Positions 53,519-62,475 of a stretch of 64,000 nucleotides of DNA are shown piece by piece; the first letter of the stretch is position 1; every line of letters begins with the position of its first letter. The translations under genes were made by a program, and so were the position numbers. Origin of the DNA: TH-plancto1 sp043777375 (GTDB taxonomy: Bacteria > Planctomycetota > Planctomycetia > Planctomycetales > Planctomycetaceae). The stretch lies in contig JAYWHX010000184.1 of the NCBI GenBank assembly GCA_043777375.1, forward strand, positions 21,392-85,391. The letters are read 5' to 3'. The notes beneath the pieces are model-generated. The model was not told the DNA's origin, did not search any database, and saw nothing but the letters and a program-made list of their open reading frames with translations.

Positions 53519-55339
53519 TCACACCGCTGAGGGTGCCATTGCGCGAGGCGTACTCACACGGGGAGCCGCATCAGGTTGCCAATCGATCAGATGCAAATCG
53601 ACGGACTCATACCCATTGAAGGAGTTGAGTCCCGGCGAGAAACACAAAGATATTGGTCCATTCGTGGCGGCAATCTGGTCGGCCCAGTCGGCTTTTCCAA
53701 AGGCGATGGCTTTCATGACTTTGTTGAATTGCCGGACCTTCAACGATAGATGCCGCTCTCCGCCACCGATCTTCTTGGGAGGTTCCACCAGTTCGCAGCG
53801 CGTGGCGGCAAAGATCGGTTTGCGGTGATCGCTGCCGAAAGGCCCCAATCCGTCGAGTTCGCGGACCGCCGTGAATGTCAGGTCATTGAGGACGACTTCG
53901 GCATCGATTTTCAGCTCAGCCCCGGCATCGGCAGCCGTCTTTACAGTCGCGATGCGTTTCACAAACTCTTCACGGAAGGTGTCGATCCTCTCCATCTGCA
54001 CTCGCAGCCCCGCAGCGGCCTTGTGACCTCCATAGGTCACGAGATACTCGGCACAGTCAGTCAGCGAGGAATGCAGATCAATTCCGTTGAACGTGCGAGC
54101 GGAACCTTGACCGAGGCGTTCGGCTTGATTGAGTGCGATGATGACAGCGGGGCGTTCGTAGGCTTCGGCCATGCGGCTCGCCAATATCCCAATCACTCCG
54201 GGATGCCAGTCGGCGTGAGCCAGCACGAGGGCGGCTTGGTTGTGCCACTCCGGATGCTCCTCCACCAGCTCCTTGGCTTCCTTCATCATCTTCCGCTCGA
54301 CAGATTTGCGGTTCTCGTTGAGCTGATTCAAGTAGTCGGCCAGCTGAGCTGCGCGCTGGCGGTTGCTGGTGGTGAGCAGTTCGACGGCGAGGCGAGCTTG
54401 CCCCAGTCGACCCGCCGCGTTGATGCGCGGCGCGATGCTGAAGCCAATATCCTCAGCTGTGATTTGTTTCTTGCCGTCGAGGCCGCAGACTTTGAGCATC
54501 ATCTCGAGACCGGGGCTGTTTCGACTGGGGCCGGTTTTTTCTTTGGACTTGTCATTGTCGATCAGCGTACTGAGTCCGTACCGCACGATGATGCGGTTCT
54601 CGCCGACGAGCGGGACGACATCTGCGACAGTGCCGATGGCTGCCAAACCGACAGCTCCCTTGAGGAACTCCCGCATGGAAGGGCTGGCGTTCTTGCCGTC
54701 ATTGAGCCGCTGGCAGATGGCCCATGCGAGCTTGAAGGCCACACCGGCACCGCAGAGATCGCCAAAAGGATAGCTCCCGCCGGGCAGGCGAGGATGCACC
54801 AGACACACGGCACGCGGCAACTCATCCAGCATCGTGTGATGATCGGTGATGATCAGTTCCAAGCCCAGATCGCGGGCCAGATCTGCTTCCTTGACCGAAC
54901 AGATGCCACAGTCGACCGTAACCAACAGCCTCTGCGGGTCCTCCTCCGAGAGCTTGCGAATCGCTTCCAGGTTGAGACCGTAGCCCTCCTCCATCCGGCA
55001 GGGGATATAGTAGTCGACATTTGCTCCAGCGAGCTTCAAGCAGTGCCAAAGGATGCTGGTTGAGGTGACACCGTCGACATCGTAATCACCGTAGATGGTG
55101 ATTCGCCGATTGTCCTTGATCGCTTTGACGACTCGATCAGCTGCCTCGGGGATTCCCGGGAGCAAATCGGGCGAGTGCAGGTCTGTCATCTTTGATTCGA
55201 GAAACGTCTTGGCTTGAGACGCACTCTGAAAACCGCGAGAGGAGAGGACTTGAGCCAAGAGCGGCGAACAGCGCATCTCCTGGCTGATGCGTGTCACAAC
55301 CCCTCGATCATGTGGGGCGATTTTCCAACGACGAGACAT
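53519..55339 (-). CDS. recJ: Single-stranded-DNA-specific exonuclease RecJ
   Basis: 606 residues. DHH superfamily motifs in order: motif I YGDYDVDGVTST, motif II VDCGI, motif III ITDHHTM, motif IV HPRLPGGSYPFGDLCGAGVAFKLA, RINAAGRLGQARLAVELL, and a C-terminal DHHA1/OB region with GGHKAAAGLRV and DGLGPFGSDHRKPIF. RecJ degrades 5'-ended single strands in recombination and mismatch repair. It is the first gene of a minus-strand unit with DUF455 and the channel-like gene. Confidence 0.96.
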   Translation of the reverse strand: MSRRWKIAPHDRGVVTRISQEMRCSPLLAQVLSSRGFQSASQAKTFLESKMTDLHSPDLLPGIPEAADRVVKAIKDNRRITIYGDYDVDGVTSTSILWHCLKLAGANVDYYIPCRMEEGYGLNLEAIRKLSEEDPQRLLVTVDCGICSVKEADLARDLGLELIITDHHTMLDELPRAVCLVHPRLPGGSYPFGDLCGAGVAFKLAWAICQRLNDGKNASPSMREFLKGAVGLAAIGTVADVVPLVGENRIIVRYGLSTLIDNDKSKEKTGPSRNSPGLEMMLKVCGLDGKKQITAEDIGFSIAPRINAAGRLGQARLAVELLTTSNRQRAAQLADYLNQLNENRKSVERKMMKEAKELVEEHPEWHNQAALVLAHADWHPGVIGILASRMAEAYERPAVIIALNQAERLGQGSARTFNGIDLHSSLTDCAEYLVTYGGHKAAAGLRVQMERIDTFREEFVKRIATVKTAADAGAELKIDAEVVLNDLTFTAVRELDGLGPFGSDHRKPIFAATRCELVEPPKKIGGGERHLSLKVRQFNKVMKAIAFGKADWADQIAATNGPISLCFSPGLNSFNGYESVDLHLIDWQPDAAPRVSTPRAMAPSAV

Positions 55340-55458
55340 GCAGCAGCTCCCAGACTCCGTTCACTCGACAAGTGGCATGCATCCTACCGGAGGTCCATGC
55401 AGAGGGGGAGGGAGCGGTCGCAATTCAATACTGAAGGTTGCGAATCGCCCGCTGTCGA

Positions 55459-58191
55459 TCAACCTTCTTTTCCTCGACTCGCTGCGGGATCTAAGCTCGG
55501 CAGGCGACTGGGAACTCGTGGAAGATTCCAGTCAACCCCGGCATTGCGACCATCGGCAGCTTCGGGAGCCTTGTAGACATTGGGTTCTGAGAAGAGGTGG
55601 AATGCTTTCGATTCGATCCCGTGAAAGATCGGTTTCTTCCATGTCTCCAACGACTCAAACACATTACTGTCGATGGCCGTGTTGCCTGAACTTTTCCATT
55701 GCCGACGCCAGTCAGAAGCATTGAACTTCCGGTTCGGAGTATTGAGTGATCCGACAGCTGAGATCTCGCACCATGGCCCAACCACATCCAGATAATTCGA
55801 AGTTCCAATCCAGCCCAAACGCTGAATCCACTCCTCCATCTCGATCGGCCCCGTCAGAGTGACCATCGACCGGCTGGGAGTCAGCAGACTGAGAATGGAG
55901 TTCTCACAACGGACATCGACCGTGGGGGCGATTCCAGCTGCACCGGCTTCCACCGAAATCAGGCCGCCCTCCAGTACCGCCGTGATATGATCCAGATGCA
56001 ACTGACAAGGAGGAGGTTCGACGGACGTGGCCATCTGCACGCTGTTTCGAGTATCAATCGCGAGCAGGGTCCCCGAGATCGCCCAGGCACTGTGAGATAT
56101 CTCGATCTGGGCGTCATTGGCTTCGGTCAGGCGAAATCCATCTGCCTCTCCGCGAAAGACGGAATCAGAGATCTGAATCTGAACGGGCCCGTGCATCACT
56201 CCATCGGGCATCATCCGCTCCATCAGCGTGCCCGAGGGAATCCGCAGTTCAAACAAGGTGCCCGGCTGTTGCTTCAGGACGTTGTCGAGCGTGACGGACA
56301 CTCCCTGGAGCGTCACCTGCTTGGCGTATTCCAACGAGAAGACACTCCAGCGATTGACCGATCGACCGCGAGGAACTCGGAAAACAATGTCGAGGTCAAA
56401 GACTTCGATGCCGCCGTTGATGACGGAGATCATCTGCGAAGTCACTGGCAGCCCGACCGGCCCCGGAGCATCGAACCGCAAGACTGGACGATGTCCGACC
56501 TGCGCACGAAGCCGGAGCGACTTGCCCTCGATGCGGATGGGGCGTTGAATCGTGGACTCGCCGTCAAATCTCAACTCGATGGTGGAATTGTCGGGAGCCT
56601 CCAGGCAGGCCGCTTCGAGGGTGGGATACGCCTTGGATACGCCGCTTATTCCGTCCATTCCCGGGGTCATGACCCAGAATTGACTCTCCGCTGCGGCCTG
56701 CTGCGGAAGACTTGGTTTGTCAGAGGGGAGTGGAGAGCGAATGGCAGCAGTGCTGTTCGACGTGGAATCGCTCGCGAGCAGGCCTGCACTCGGTTTCGAG
56801 AGGACCGAGCCACCGATGCGGGTTCCAATGAGAAATCCACTGGAGGGAGACGCCGTGACCGCTGCCGACGCGCTGTCGCGATTCAGCCCTGCATCAATTG
56901 GCGTGATGTCTCGCTCAGACATCACCGAAGTGGTGCGAGGAGTTTGATGAATGTCAGTGCCGGGTGGCGGAGCCTCGGTCGCTTGAATCGCCACTGACGA
57001 TTGCAGAACAAGGGGCTTGGCCGAATTCGACGGGAGTGGTTCAGCCTCTTTGGGAGGCAGACTTGCCAGCACGACAAACGCCGCCAGCAAGCTCAGGACA
57101 AGAATCCAGCCACGATGCTCCGCCCACGAGAATCGCGGTGGAGGCAGTTCCGCCCACAGACCTGTCCGAGAAGGAACCCCCAATGCCGCTGCGAGAGGGA
57201 GTAGATCTCGCATCAAATCTTCCGGGCGCTGGTACCGGTCGTCGACTTGGCTGTCCATCATCTTGCGAATGATGTGAGAGAGAGCCTGTGGCACATGGGG
57301 ATTCTTGGCCGAGGCATCCGGGGCCTGGGTCGTGTGGTGATCAAGCACCTTCTGAAACATCGAACCCCGGCTGTAAGGCGGCTCGCCGGTCAGCATGTGA
57401 TATGCGGTACATCCAAGCGAATACAGGTCGCTCCGCACATCAACGTTGCGGGGATCCAGGGCCTGTTCCGGCGAGATGTAGTCAAAGGTCCCCAACGTGG
57501 TCCCATAAGCCGTCAGATCTTGCCCCTGTGACTGATGCCGGGCGAGTCCGAGGTCGACCAGCTTGGCCCGTCCTGAGGGCGTAATGATAATGTTCGAGGG
57601 CTTGATATCCCGGTGAACAACACCCGCCGCGCTGGTATGCCGCAGAGACTCAGCGATTTGAAGAACGTAGTTGACTGTCTCTGCCGAGGTCAATGTACCG
57701 CGCTGCTGAATCATGTCGCGGACGTTCGTTCCGGACACGTACTCGAACGCGATGTACTGCTGGCCGCCGTCCTCTCCCGAAGCAAAGACACGCGCGATGT
57801 TCTCGTGGTCGAGTTTGGCTGCGGCGCGTGCCTCGTTCTGGAATCGTTGGACGCACGCGGGGTCTCGCGTGTATTCCGGGGCGAGGATCTTAAGAGCCAC
57901 GACCCGGTCTAGTCGTAGGTCACTGGCTCGGAACACCGCACCCATGCCACCGCGACCGATCCGGGCTTGAATCAGGTAATCTCCGAGCTGGAGTCCCGCC
58001 ACATTGAGCGAGGAGCCCGCATCCACGACACCTGTCGTGCTGGGAAATAACCGGTCCCAGCGATCGCGGACAGCGGGGGGGCGAGCCTGGACGACCTCTT
58101 CATCGGCGCGGACCGAGGGCAACGGCCGTAGAAACGCATAAGCGGTCCTGACCGAACTCGGCTCCGAGGCGGGTGAAGTTCCAGTCGACAT
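55459..58191 (-). CDS. Membrane Ser/Thr protein kinase with large extracytoplasmic domain
   Basis: 910 residues. Kinase domain about 70-330: glycine loop IGRGGMGAVF (79-88), Lys101 in VALKILAP, HRDIKPSN (HRD 194-196), DLG (213-215) instead of DFG, and GTFDYISPEQ; PknB-type bacterial kinase, probably active. One membrane helix (about 361-380, WILVLSLLAAFVVLASL) leads to about 530 residues outside the membrane, beginning Pro/Ser-rich and then repetitive beta strands (ISVINGGIEVFDLDIVFRVP, LHLDHITAVLEGGLISVE) that suggest a right-handed beta-helix or adhesin-like sensor. A 98-residue conserved protein is encoded just upstream. Confidence 0.93.
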   Translation of the reverse strand: MSTGTSPASEPSSVRTAYAFLRPLPSVRADEEVVQARPPAVRDRWDRLFPSTTGVVDAGSSLNVAGLQLGDYLIQARIGRGGMGAVFRASDLRLDRVVALKILAPEYTRDPACVQRFQNEARAAAKLDHENIARVFASGEDGGQQYIAFEYVSGTNVRDMIQQRGTLTSAETVNYVLQIAESLRHTSAAGVVHRDIKPSNIIITPSGRAKLVDLGLARHQSQGQDLTAYGTTLGTFDYISPEQALDPRNVDVRSDLYSLGCTAYHMLTGEPPYSRGSMFQKVLDHHTTQAPDASAKNPHVPQALSHIIRKMMDSQVDDRYQRPEDLMRDLLPLAAALGVPSRTGLWAELPPPRFSWAEHRGWILVLSLLAAFVVLASLPPKEAEPLPSNSAKPLVLQSSVAIQATEAPPPGTDIHQTPRTTSVMSERDITPIDAGLNRDSASAAVTASPSSGFLIGTRIGGSVLSKPSAGLLASDSTSNSTAAIRSPLPSDKPSLPQQAAAESQFWVMTPGMDGISGVSKAYPTLEAACLEAPDNSTIELRFDGESTIQRPIRIEGKSLRLRAQVGHRPVLRFDAPGPVGLPVTSQMISVINGGIEVFDLDIVFRVPRGRSVNRWSVFSLEYAKQVTLQGVSVTLDNVLKQQPGTLFELRIPSGTLMERMMPDGVMHGPVQIQISDSVFRGEADGFRLTEANDAQIEISHSAWAISGTLLAIDTRNSVQMATSVEPPPCQLHLDHITAVLEGGLISVEAGAAGIAPTVDVRCENSILSLLTPSRSMVTLTGPIEMEEWIQRLGWIGTSNYLDVVGPWCEISAVGSLNTPNRKFNASDWRRQWKSSGNTAIDSNVFESLETWKKPIFHGIESKAFHLFSEPNVYKAPEAADGRNAGVDWNLPRVPSRLPSLDPAASRGKEG

Positions 58192-58330
58192 GATGCTTTC
58201 AGATTCAGGAGATTGAGACCCCGGTCAGACAGCCGGGGCGAGGTGGTTGTCCACCCATCGGTTCGCGAATGCGAAGTGAAGCCGCTCGGGGAAGTGAGCG
58301 GCGAATGTGTCTGGGAATCCAACAGTCGAT

Positions 58331-58627
58331 TCAGTTGCCGCCCACAATCTTGCCGACTTCCTGCCCGATGGACGCCAGATACGCCTGGAGACGTTCAGAC
58401 ATCTCCTTCGTATATGCGTCACTCTTCAACAAGTTGTCAATCTGATTGCGGAGGGTGACATCTTCCAGCTGGCTGGTTGGGTCGTCTTCGCCGGTGACTC
58501 GCGTCACACGCCGCAGCTCGTGGGCTTGCGGCACGAAAGCCCGTTCCAAGTGATCCATGATCTCGCGCGTGAGGCGGTCCGCTCCGTTGAGTTGATCACG
58601 CAGTGTCAATGATTCCGGTCCTGCCAT
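58331..58627 (-). CDS. Conserved-looking small helical protein upstream of the kinase
   Basis: 98 residues. Predicted mostly alpha-helical, with an acidic/charged composition (ESLTLRDQLNGADRLTREIMDHLERAF, RNQIDNLLKSDAYTKEMSERLQAYLASIG). No signal peptide or catalytic motif; I do not recognise the family. It is encoded 139 bases before the kinase on the same strand, which suggests a partner or adaptor. A second, longer coil-like region spans residues 1-40. Confidence 0.55.
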   Translation of the reverse strand: MAGPESLTLRDQLNGADRLTREIMDHLERAFVPQAHELRRVTRVTGEDDPTSQLEDVTLRNQIDNLLKSDAYTKEMSERLQAYLASIGQEVGKIVGGN

Positions 58628-58757
58628 CGCCCGCTCCTCTTGACTTCGGAACTCCAGTTGCGGAATCTCACACTGTTATTAGACGAGGAGTGGGGCTGCA
58701 GGTCAATATCCGACACGGATTTCCGAAGAGGAGGATTGCCATAACTCATTCCCAGAC

Positions 58758-59513
58758 ATGAGGATTCTGCCACTCGTGAGAATTTTACTGATCGCCGACA
58801 TCCACTCGAACTGGCCCGCCTTACGCGCGATCCAAGAGTCGTTCGATGTCTGCCTGTTTCTCGGCGATCTGGTGGATTACGGTCCCGATCCGGTCCCGTG
58901 TATTGACTGGGTCCGCCAGAATGTCCAGACCTCCGTGCGCGGGAATCACGATCATGCCGTCGCCCAGAAAATTCTTCCCAAAGGGAGTAGCGGCTTTCGC
59001 AAGCTCGCTGTCGCCACGCGCCCGTTGCACTGGAACTTGATTGACCCCGCTCGAAACAAGTTTTTGGCCCGGCTGCCGATCACCGCTCGCGTCCAACTCG
59101 ATGGATACAAATTCCAGCTTCTGCATGCGACCCCGCGCGATCCGATGGATGAGTACCTGACGACTGATGTCGCGGGTTGGGAAGCCCGAGTGCAGGGGAT
59201 CGACGCCGACTTTCTGTGCGTCGGGCATACACATGTGCCGTTCGAACTGGAAGCGGGCGGTCTGCGCGTGATCAACCCTGGCAGCGTCGGCCAGCCGCGC
59301 GACGGAGACCCGCGTGCCAGTTACGCCATCATCGAGGATGGAAAGGTCCACTTTCGCAAGGTGGCCTACGACATTGATGAGACGCTGGCTCTGATGCGCA
59401 AACAGAACGTCGAGCCGTGGGCGGTCGAACTGACCGCTGCCGTGCTCAGGACTGGTGGGAGAGTTCCCCCGGAGGAGTTTGATCGATTGACGCGCACAGG
59501 CGACCAGTCTTGA
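58758..59513 (+). CDS. YfcE/calcineurin-like metallophosphoesterase
   Basis: 251 residues. All five calcineurin blocks are present: ADIHSNWPAL (D-x-H), FLGDLVDYGPDP (GD), VRGNHDHAV (GNHD), LLHATPRDP and VGHTHVPFELE (GHTH). This supports a dinuclear-metal phosphoesterase of the YfcE/MJ0936-like group acting on phosphodiesters or small phosphate esters. Start: the ATG at 58758 or the GTG at 58776 (giving MRILLIADIHSN); neither has a strong ribosome binding site and the GTG gives the more typical N-terminus. Cytoplasmic. Confidence 0.9.
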   Translation: MRILPLVRILLIADIHSNWPALRAIQESFDVCLFLGDLVDYGPDPVPCIDWVRQNVQTSVRGNHDHAVAQKILPKGSSGFRKLAVATRPLHWNLIDPARNKFLARLPITARVQLDGYKFQLLHATPRDPMDEYLTTDVAGWEARVQGIDADFLCVGHTHVPFELEAGGLRVINPGSVGQPRDGDPRASYAIIEDGKVHFRKVAYDIDETLALMRKQNVEPWAVELTAAVLRTGGRVPPEEFDRLTRTGDQS

Positions 59514-59650
59514 TGACTCAGGAACAGGCAGACATCTCCGTCATGAAATCAGAGAACCTGAGTGTGGCCGAGCGAGTGACCTCTTCATCCCGGTGATCGA
59601 ATGGGGTCGTCACGTTCTGCGTGTACGCCACGATCAGGTCGTCTTTACTG

Positions 59651-59690
59651 CGGCAAAAATGCTCACCGATTCTGCTACAGGGCAGGGGGC
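59651..59690. repeat. Dispersed repeat (GTAGCAGAA family), copy 3, overlapping the metal-binding lipoprotein stop
   Basis: On the minus strand it reads CCCTGTAGCAGAATCGGTGA and continues AGCATTTTTGCCG. It matches the left arm of copy 1 and the gene's TAG stop lies inside it. Upstream of TAG, both genes share GC-CTG, giving the same PPAL ending. Confidence 0.65.
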
Positions 59691-60691
59691 TTCAGCTTCC
59701 CTTGCCACCCACGCTCTGGGGCTTTGCCGCCGAGCGAACGCGCGATGAGCGTGGCGTTGTGATCTTGCATGCCGATGTAGGTCCCTTCATAGGTTCCTCT
59801 CGGCCCCATCGAGTCGGAATAGAGTGTCCCACCGACGCGAACGGACCACTGCTGCTGCTGGGCACCTTCCATCACGGCTTGCAGATCGCGAGGATTCACG
59901 CTGGCCTCCACGAAGACGGTGGGGATTTTGTTCTCGACAAGGAAGGCGACCAGCTGGTTCGTGTCATTGACGCCCGCTTGCGAATCGGTCGAGATCCCTT
60001 GCACAGCCCGGACCTGAATCCCGTACGCCCGCGAGAAATAGCCAAAGGCATCGTGCGCGGTGACCAGAGTGCGCTGTTGCTCGGGAATCGTGCCGATGAC
60101 TTCTCGGATATAGGCATCAAGCCCCGTCAGCTCGCCCAGCAGCCGGTCCGCGTTGGCGGTGTAGTCCGCCGCATGAGCGGGGTCATGCTCTTGCAGACGC
60201 CTTGTGACTTCTCGCGCGCACTGCATCCACAGCTGGACATCACCCCACACGTGCGGGTCATGGACACCCGCGAGTGTCTCAGACGATCGCAGCTGATCGT
60301 GGGGAATGCCTTCGGAGACGGGGAAGAAGTTCTTCCCCGTCTTTCGCGCGGCCTCGTAGTTTTCGACCATCCGGCCTTCGAGATGCAGTCCGCAGTAAAA
60401 GACGATGTCGGCCTTCAAGGCGAGTCCCGTATCATTCGGGGTAGGAGTATAAACGTGGGGGTCGACGCCCTCGTTGAGCAGGCCAATCACATCGGCGTGA
60501 TCGCCAGCGACCTGCCGTACGATATCCGTCACCATGCTGACCGTGCAGACAATGTTCAGACGCTTCGCTGCGTCCGCCCCAGTCTGCGGAGTCGTGGCGT
60601 TAGGCACCGGGCCGCATCCTCCCAACCAAGCGAGCAGGCTGGATGCAAGGAGCAGTGGAACGAATTGTCGACGTGTTATGAATGTAGCCAT
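59675..60691 (-). CDS. Metal-binding ABC transporter substrate-binding lipoprotein (ZnuA/MntC type)
   Basis: 338 residues. A lipobox LGGC (Cys26) follows a basic/hydrophobic signal. Conserved cluster 9 features are the histidine metal ligands in EGVDPHVYTPTPND and GVHDPHVWGD, TAHDAFGYFSRAYGIQ, the Glu in PTVFVEASVNP and the Asp in LYSDSMG, ending GTYIGMQDHNATL. The two histidines, Glu and Asp match Mn/Fe-type more than the His-rich loop of Zn-type proteins, so Mn is the better guess. Permease and ATPase genes are not visible in the window. Its stop codon lies in a dispersed repeat. Confidence 0.9.
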   Translation of the reverse strand: MATFITRRQFVPLLLASSLLAWLGGCGPVPNATTPQTGADAAKRLNIVCTVSMVTDIVRQVAGDHADVIGLLNEGVDPHVYTPTPNDTGLALKADIVFYCGLHLEGRMVENYEAARKTGKNFFPVSEGIPHDQLRSSETLAGVHDPHVWGDVQLWMQCAREVTRRLQEHDPAHAADYTANADRLLGELTGLDAYIREVIGTIPEQQRTLVTAHDAFGYFSRAYGIQVRAVQGISTDSQAGVNDTNQLVAFLVENKIPTVFVEASVNPRDLQAVMEGAQQQQWSVRVGGTLYSDSMGPRGTYEGTYIGMQDHNATLIARSLGGKAPERGWQGKLKPPAL

Positions 60692-60706
60692 TGCTACAAA
60701 TTAGCA
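60692..60706. promoter_or_regulatory. Inverted repeat adjacent to the lipoprotein start codon
   Basis: TGCTA-CAAAT-TAGCA immediately upstream (minus strand) of the start codon. Its position, overlapping the leader and ribosome binding region, would suit a metal-responsive operator, but only five bases per arm match. Confidence 0.25.
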
Positions 60707-61098
60707 TCGTGTCTTCCAGAATGCAACACGTATTTATGCTGGCATGATGAGTGATCCGTGCGTCGATATTGTCTGCCACTCAGCAGACGGAGCCTACCGA
60801 GTCGCAGACATCAGGCTGGACCTGCGGCTTGTTAAATGGTGTCTGAGGAGCCATCTCCCGACAGTGGCAACCCCGTGCTTAACCCGAGCAGATCAGTCGA
60901 GGCAGACCCCTTCATCCACTTCTGATCGTCACTCCGCCTGTAGCGCGTCGTCGGGGGACCTAGCTGCAATTGCCGGGGACAACTCGCCGAACACTCGCCT
61001 GATTCGCATACCGTTCAAATCACGGGATCAGATCATCCTTGAAGACGTCGGATGGCTGTGGTAGACCATGTGTTAACACGGATCGAGGAGGAGAGACC
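60707..61098. other. About 390-base gap before the DUF2007-type gene
   Basis: Divergent leader region between the lipoprotein gene and the DUF2007-type gene. A plus-strand frame at 60744-61064 lacks a ribosome binding site and protein-like features, so no gene is called here. Confidence 0.5.
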
Positions 61099-61584
61099 AT
61101 GGAATTGCACGACCCGGTAGCGATCTTCACAGCTGCCAGCGACATCGAAGCGTACGAAATTGTCGCATTGCTGGAGGGGAACGGAATCAGTGCCCGAGTC
61201 ATCGAAGACAATTCGACTGTGGGGGACACTGTTGGCGTGATGTTTTCCGCGAGTCACAGTCCGAGGGTTTGGGTTTCATCAGCTGATCTGGAACGTGCGT
61301 CCGTTGTGATCAAAGGGTTTGAAGCTCGGCCCCAAGAACGGCAGCTCACCAATCAAGTCCAAGTCGACCTTCAGTCCGAGTGGATCGATGCCCGCTGCGA
61401 CAAGTGCGGCACAGTGACACGCTACGCTCCAGTGGAGAAGGGGACAGTCGTCAACTGTCCGAGTTGTTATGCCTTCATGGATGTTGGCGGGGATGTCGAC
61501 TTCGATGACTGGAACGTGATCGAAGTCGAAGGGGAAGTCGAAGGGGAAGCCGAAGAGGAATCTGGCGACGAGGAATCGGAATGA
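61099..61584 (+). CDS. DUF2007-type domain protein with zinc ribbon and acidic tail
   Basis: 161 residues from ATG at 61099 with a strong GGAGG site. Residues 1-75 (PVAIFTAASDIEAYEIVALLEGNGISARVIEDN) fit the DUF2007 signal-transducing-like fold. A zinc ribbon follows: CDKCGTVTRYAPVEKGTVVNCPSC (two CxxC pairs about residues 100-123). The tail is an almost perfect tandem of 12-base units (GAAGTCGAAGGG, 61528-61562) giving EVEGEVEGEAEEESGDEE. The ATGA overlap with rdgB suggests coupled translation. Function unknown. Confidence 0.75.
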   Translation: MELHDPVAIFTAASDIEAYEIVALLEGNGISARVIEDNSTVGDTVGVMFSASHSPRVWVSSADLERASVVIKGFEARPQERQLTNQVQVDLQSEWIDARCDKCGTVTRYAPVEKGTVVNCPSCYAFMDVGGDVDFDDWNVIEVEGEVEGEAEEESGDEESE

Positions 61585-62210
61585 TGCCGCCTGCGCTTCC
61601 TCTCGTCGTGCTGGCCAGCCGCAATTTGAAGAAGAGCCGGGAGATTCGCGACCTGCTGGCTCCCGTGGGCATCCCGCTGCAATCGGTCGCCGAGTTCCCC
61701 GAGGCCCATGAGGTCGATGAAACCGGGACGACGTTTGCTGAGAATGCCGCGCTCAAAGCCTCGCAGATCGCGGTCGTGCTGCAGCGCTGGACGATCGGTG
61801 AAGACAGCGGGCTGCGCGTCGATGCCCTGAAAGGGGCCCCCGGTGTGTACTCGGCTCGCTACAGCGATCCGGGTGCGACCGACGAGCGGAACAACGCCAA
61901 GCTGATTGCCGAACTGGCGTCAGTCCCGCCCGAGAAACGCGGGGCCGAGTATGTGTGCCACGTGGTCGTCGCCGATCCGACCGGCGTCATCCGGTTGAGC
62001 TTCGAATCGACTTGTCGTGGGCGGATCATCGATACCGCGCGCGGGGTCAATGGGTTCGGCTATGACCCTTATTTTCTGGTGCGAGAGTTCCACCAGACGT
62101 TCGGCGAACTCAGCCCGCTGGTGAAGCAGCAGATCAGCCACCGAGCGCGGGCGTTCCGACGGTTGATTCCCGACCTGGTGCGGGTCCTGTCGGAATCATT
62201 TGCGGTCTAA
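61581..62210 (+). CDS. rdgB: Non-canonical purine NTP pyrophosphatase (XTP/dITP diphosphatase)
   Basis: 209 residues. HAM1 family motifs: LASRNLKKSREIRDLL (N-terminal NTP-binding), GTTFAENAALKA, EDSGLRVDALKGAPGVYSARYS, GFGYDPYFL and ISHRARAFRRL. Hydrolyses inosine, xanthosine and related triphosphates to keep them out of DNA and RNA. Starts four bases before the end of the DUF2007-type gene (ATGA). Downstream convergent gap has two palindromes. Confidence 0.96.
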   Translation: MMPPALPLVVLASRNLKKSREIRDLLAPVGIPLQSVAEFPEAHEVDETGTTFAENAALKASQIAVVLQRWTIGEDSGLRVDALKGAPGVYSARYSDPGATDERNNAKLIAELASVPPEKRGAEYVCHVVVADPTGVIRLSFESTCRGRIIDTARGVNGFGYDPYFLVREFHQTFGELSPLVKQQISHRARAFRRLIPDLVRVLSESFAV

Positions 62211-62251
62211 ATGCTGGCTCAAACCAAGTAAATCGTGTTGCGACCTGCCCA

Positions 62252-62337
62252 ATTGGGAGGGCGAAGCTCCTGCTGAGCCGCGAGCCAGGGGCCACGTTTG
62301 CTCACACGAGCGGCTCGGCAGGAGCCTCGCCCTCCCG
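62252..62337. repeat. Large imperfect palindrome after rdgB
   Basis: Arms 62255-62281 (GGGAGGGCGAAGCTCCTGC onward) and 62310-62337 (GCGGCTCGGCAGGAGCC and CTCGCCCTCCC) pair over about 27 bases with two mismatches and one gap around a 28-base loop. It may serve as a terminator for both convergent genes. Confidence 0.65.
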
Positions 62338-62400
62338 AATGAGGCGAACCCCCATATCCAGACTTAACGCAGCACAAGGGACACATCCAGACTCGGACTT

Positions 62401-62459
62401 AGGTTTGGAGTTCAAGCTTTGGCTGGTCTCGGAGCCGCCTCAAGGCTGGACTCCAACCT
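62401..62459. repeat. Second imperfect palindrome between rdgB and sulfatase
   Basis: Left arm AGGTTTGGAGTTCAAGCT... (62401-62424) and right arm ending ...GGCTGGACTCCAACCT (62435-62459) are inverted partners with several mismatches. Sits 17 bases from the sulfatase stop. Confidence 0.5.
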
Positions 62460-62475
62460 CACGATGACACAGTTT

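Noticed and set aside
53750..55063. 437-residue plus-strand open frame
   Set aside because: Antisense to recJ, whose motifs are intact; the composition is that of a shadow frame.
59621..60754. 377-residue plus-strand open frame
   Set aside because: Antisense to the metal-binding lipoprotein, whose lipobox and ligands are clear.
60744..61064. 106-residue plus-strand ORF
   Set aside because: No ribosome binding site and no protein-like pattern; the following gene has its own strong site.
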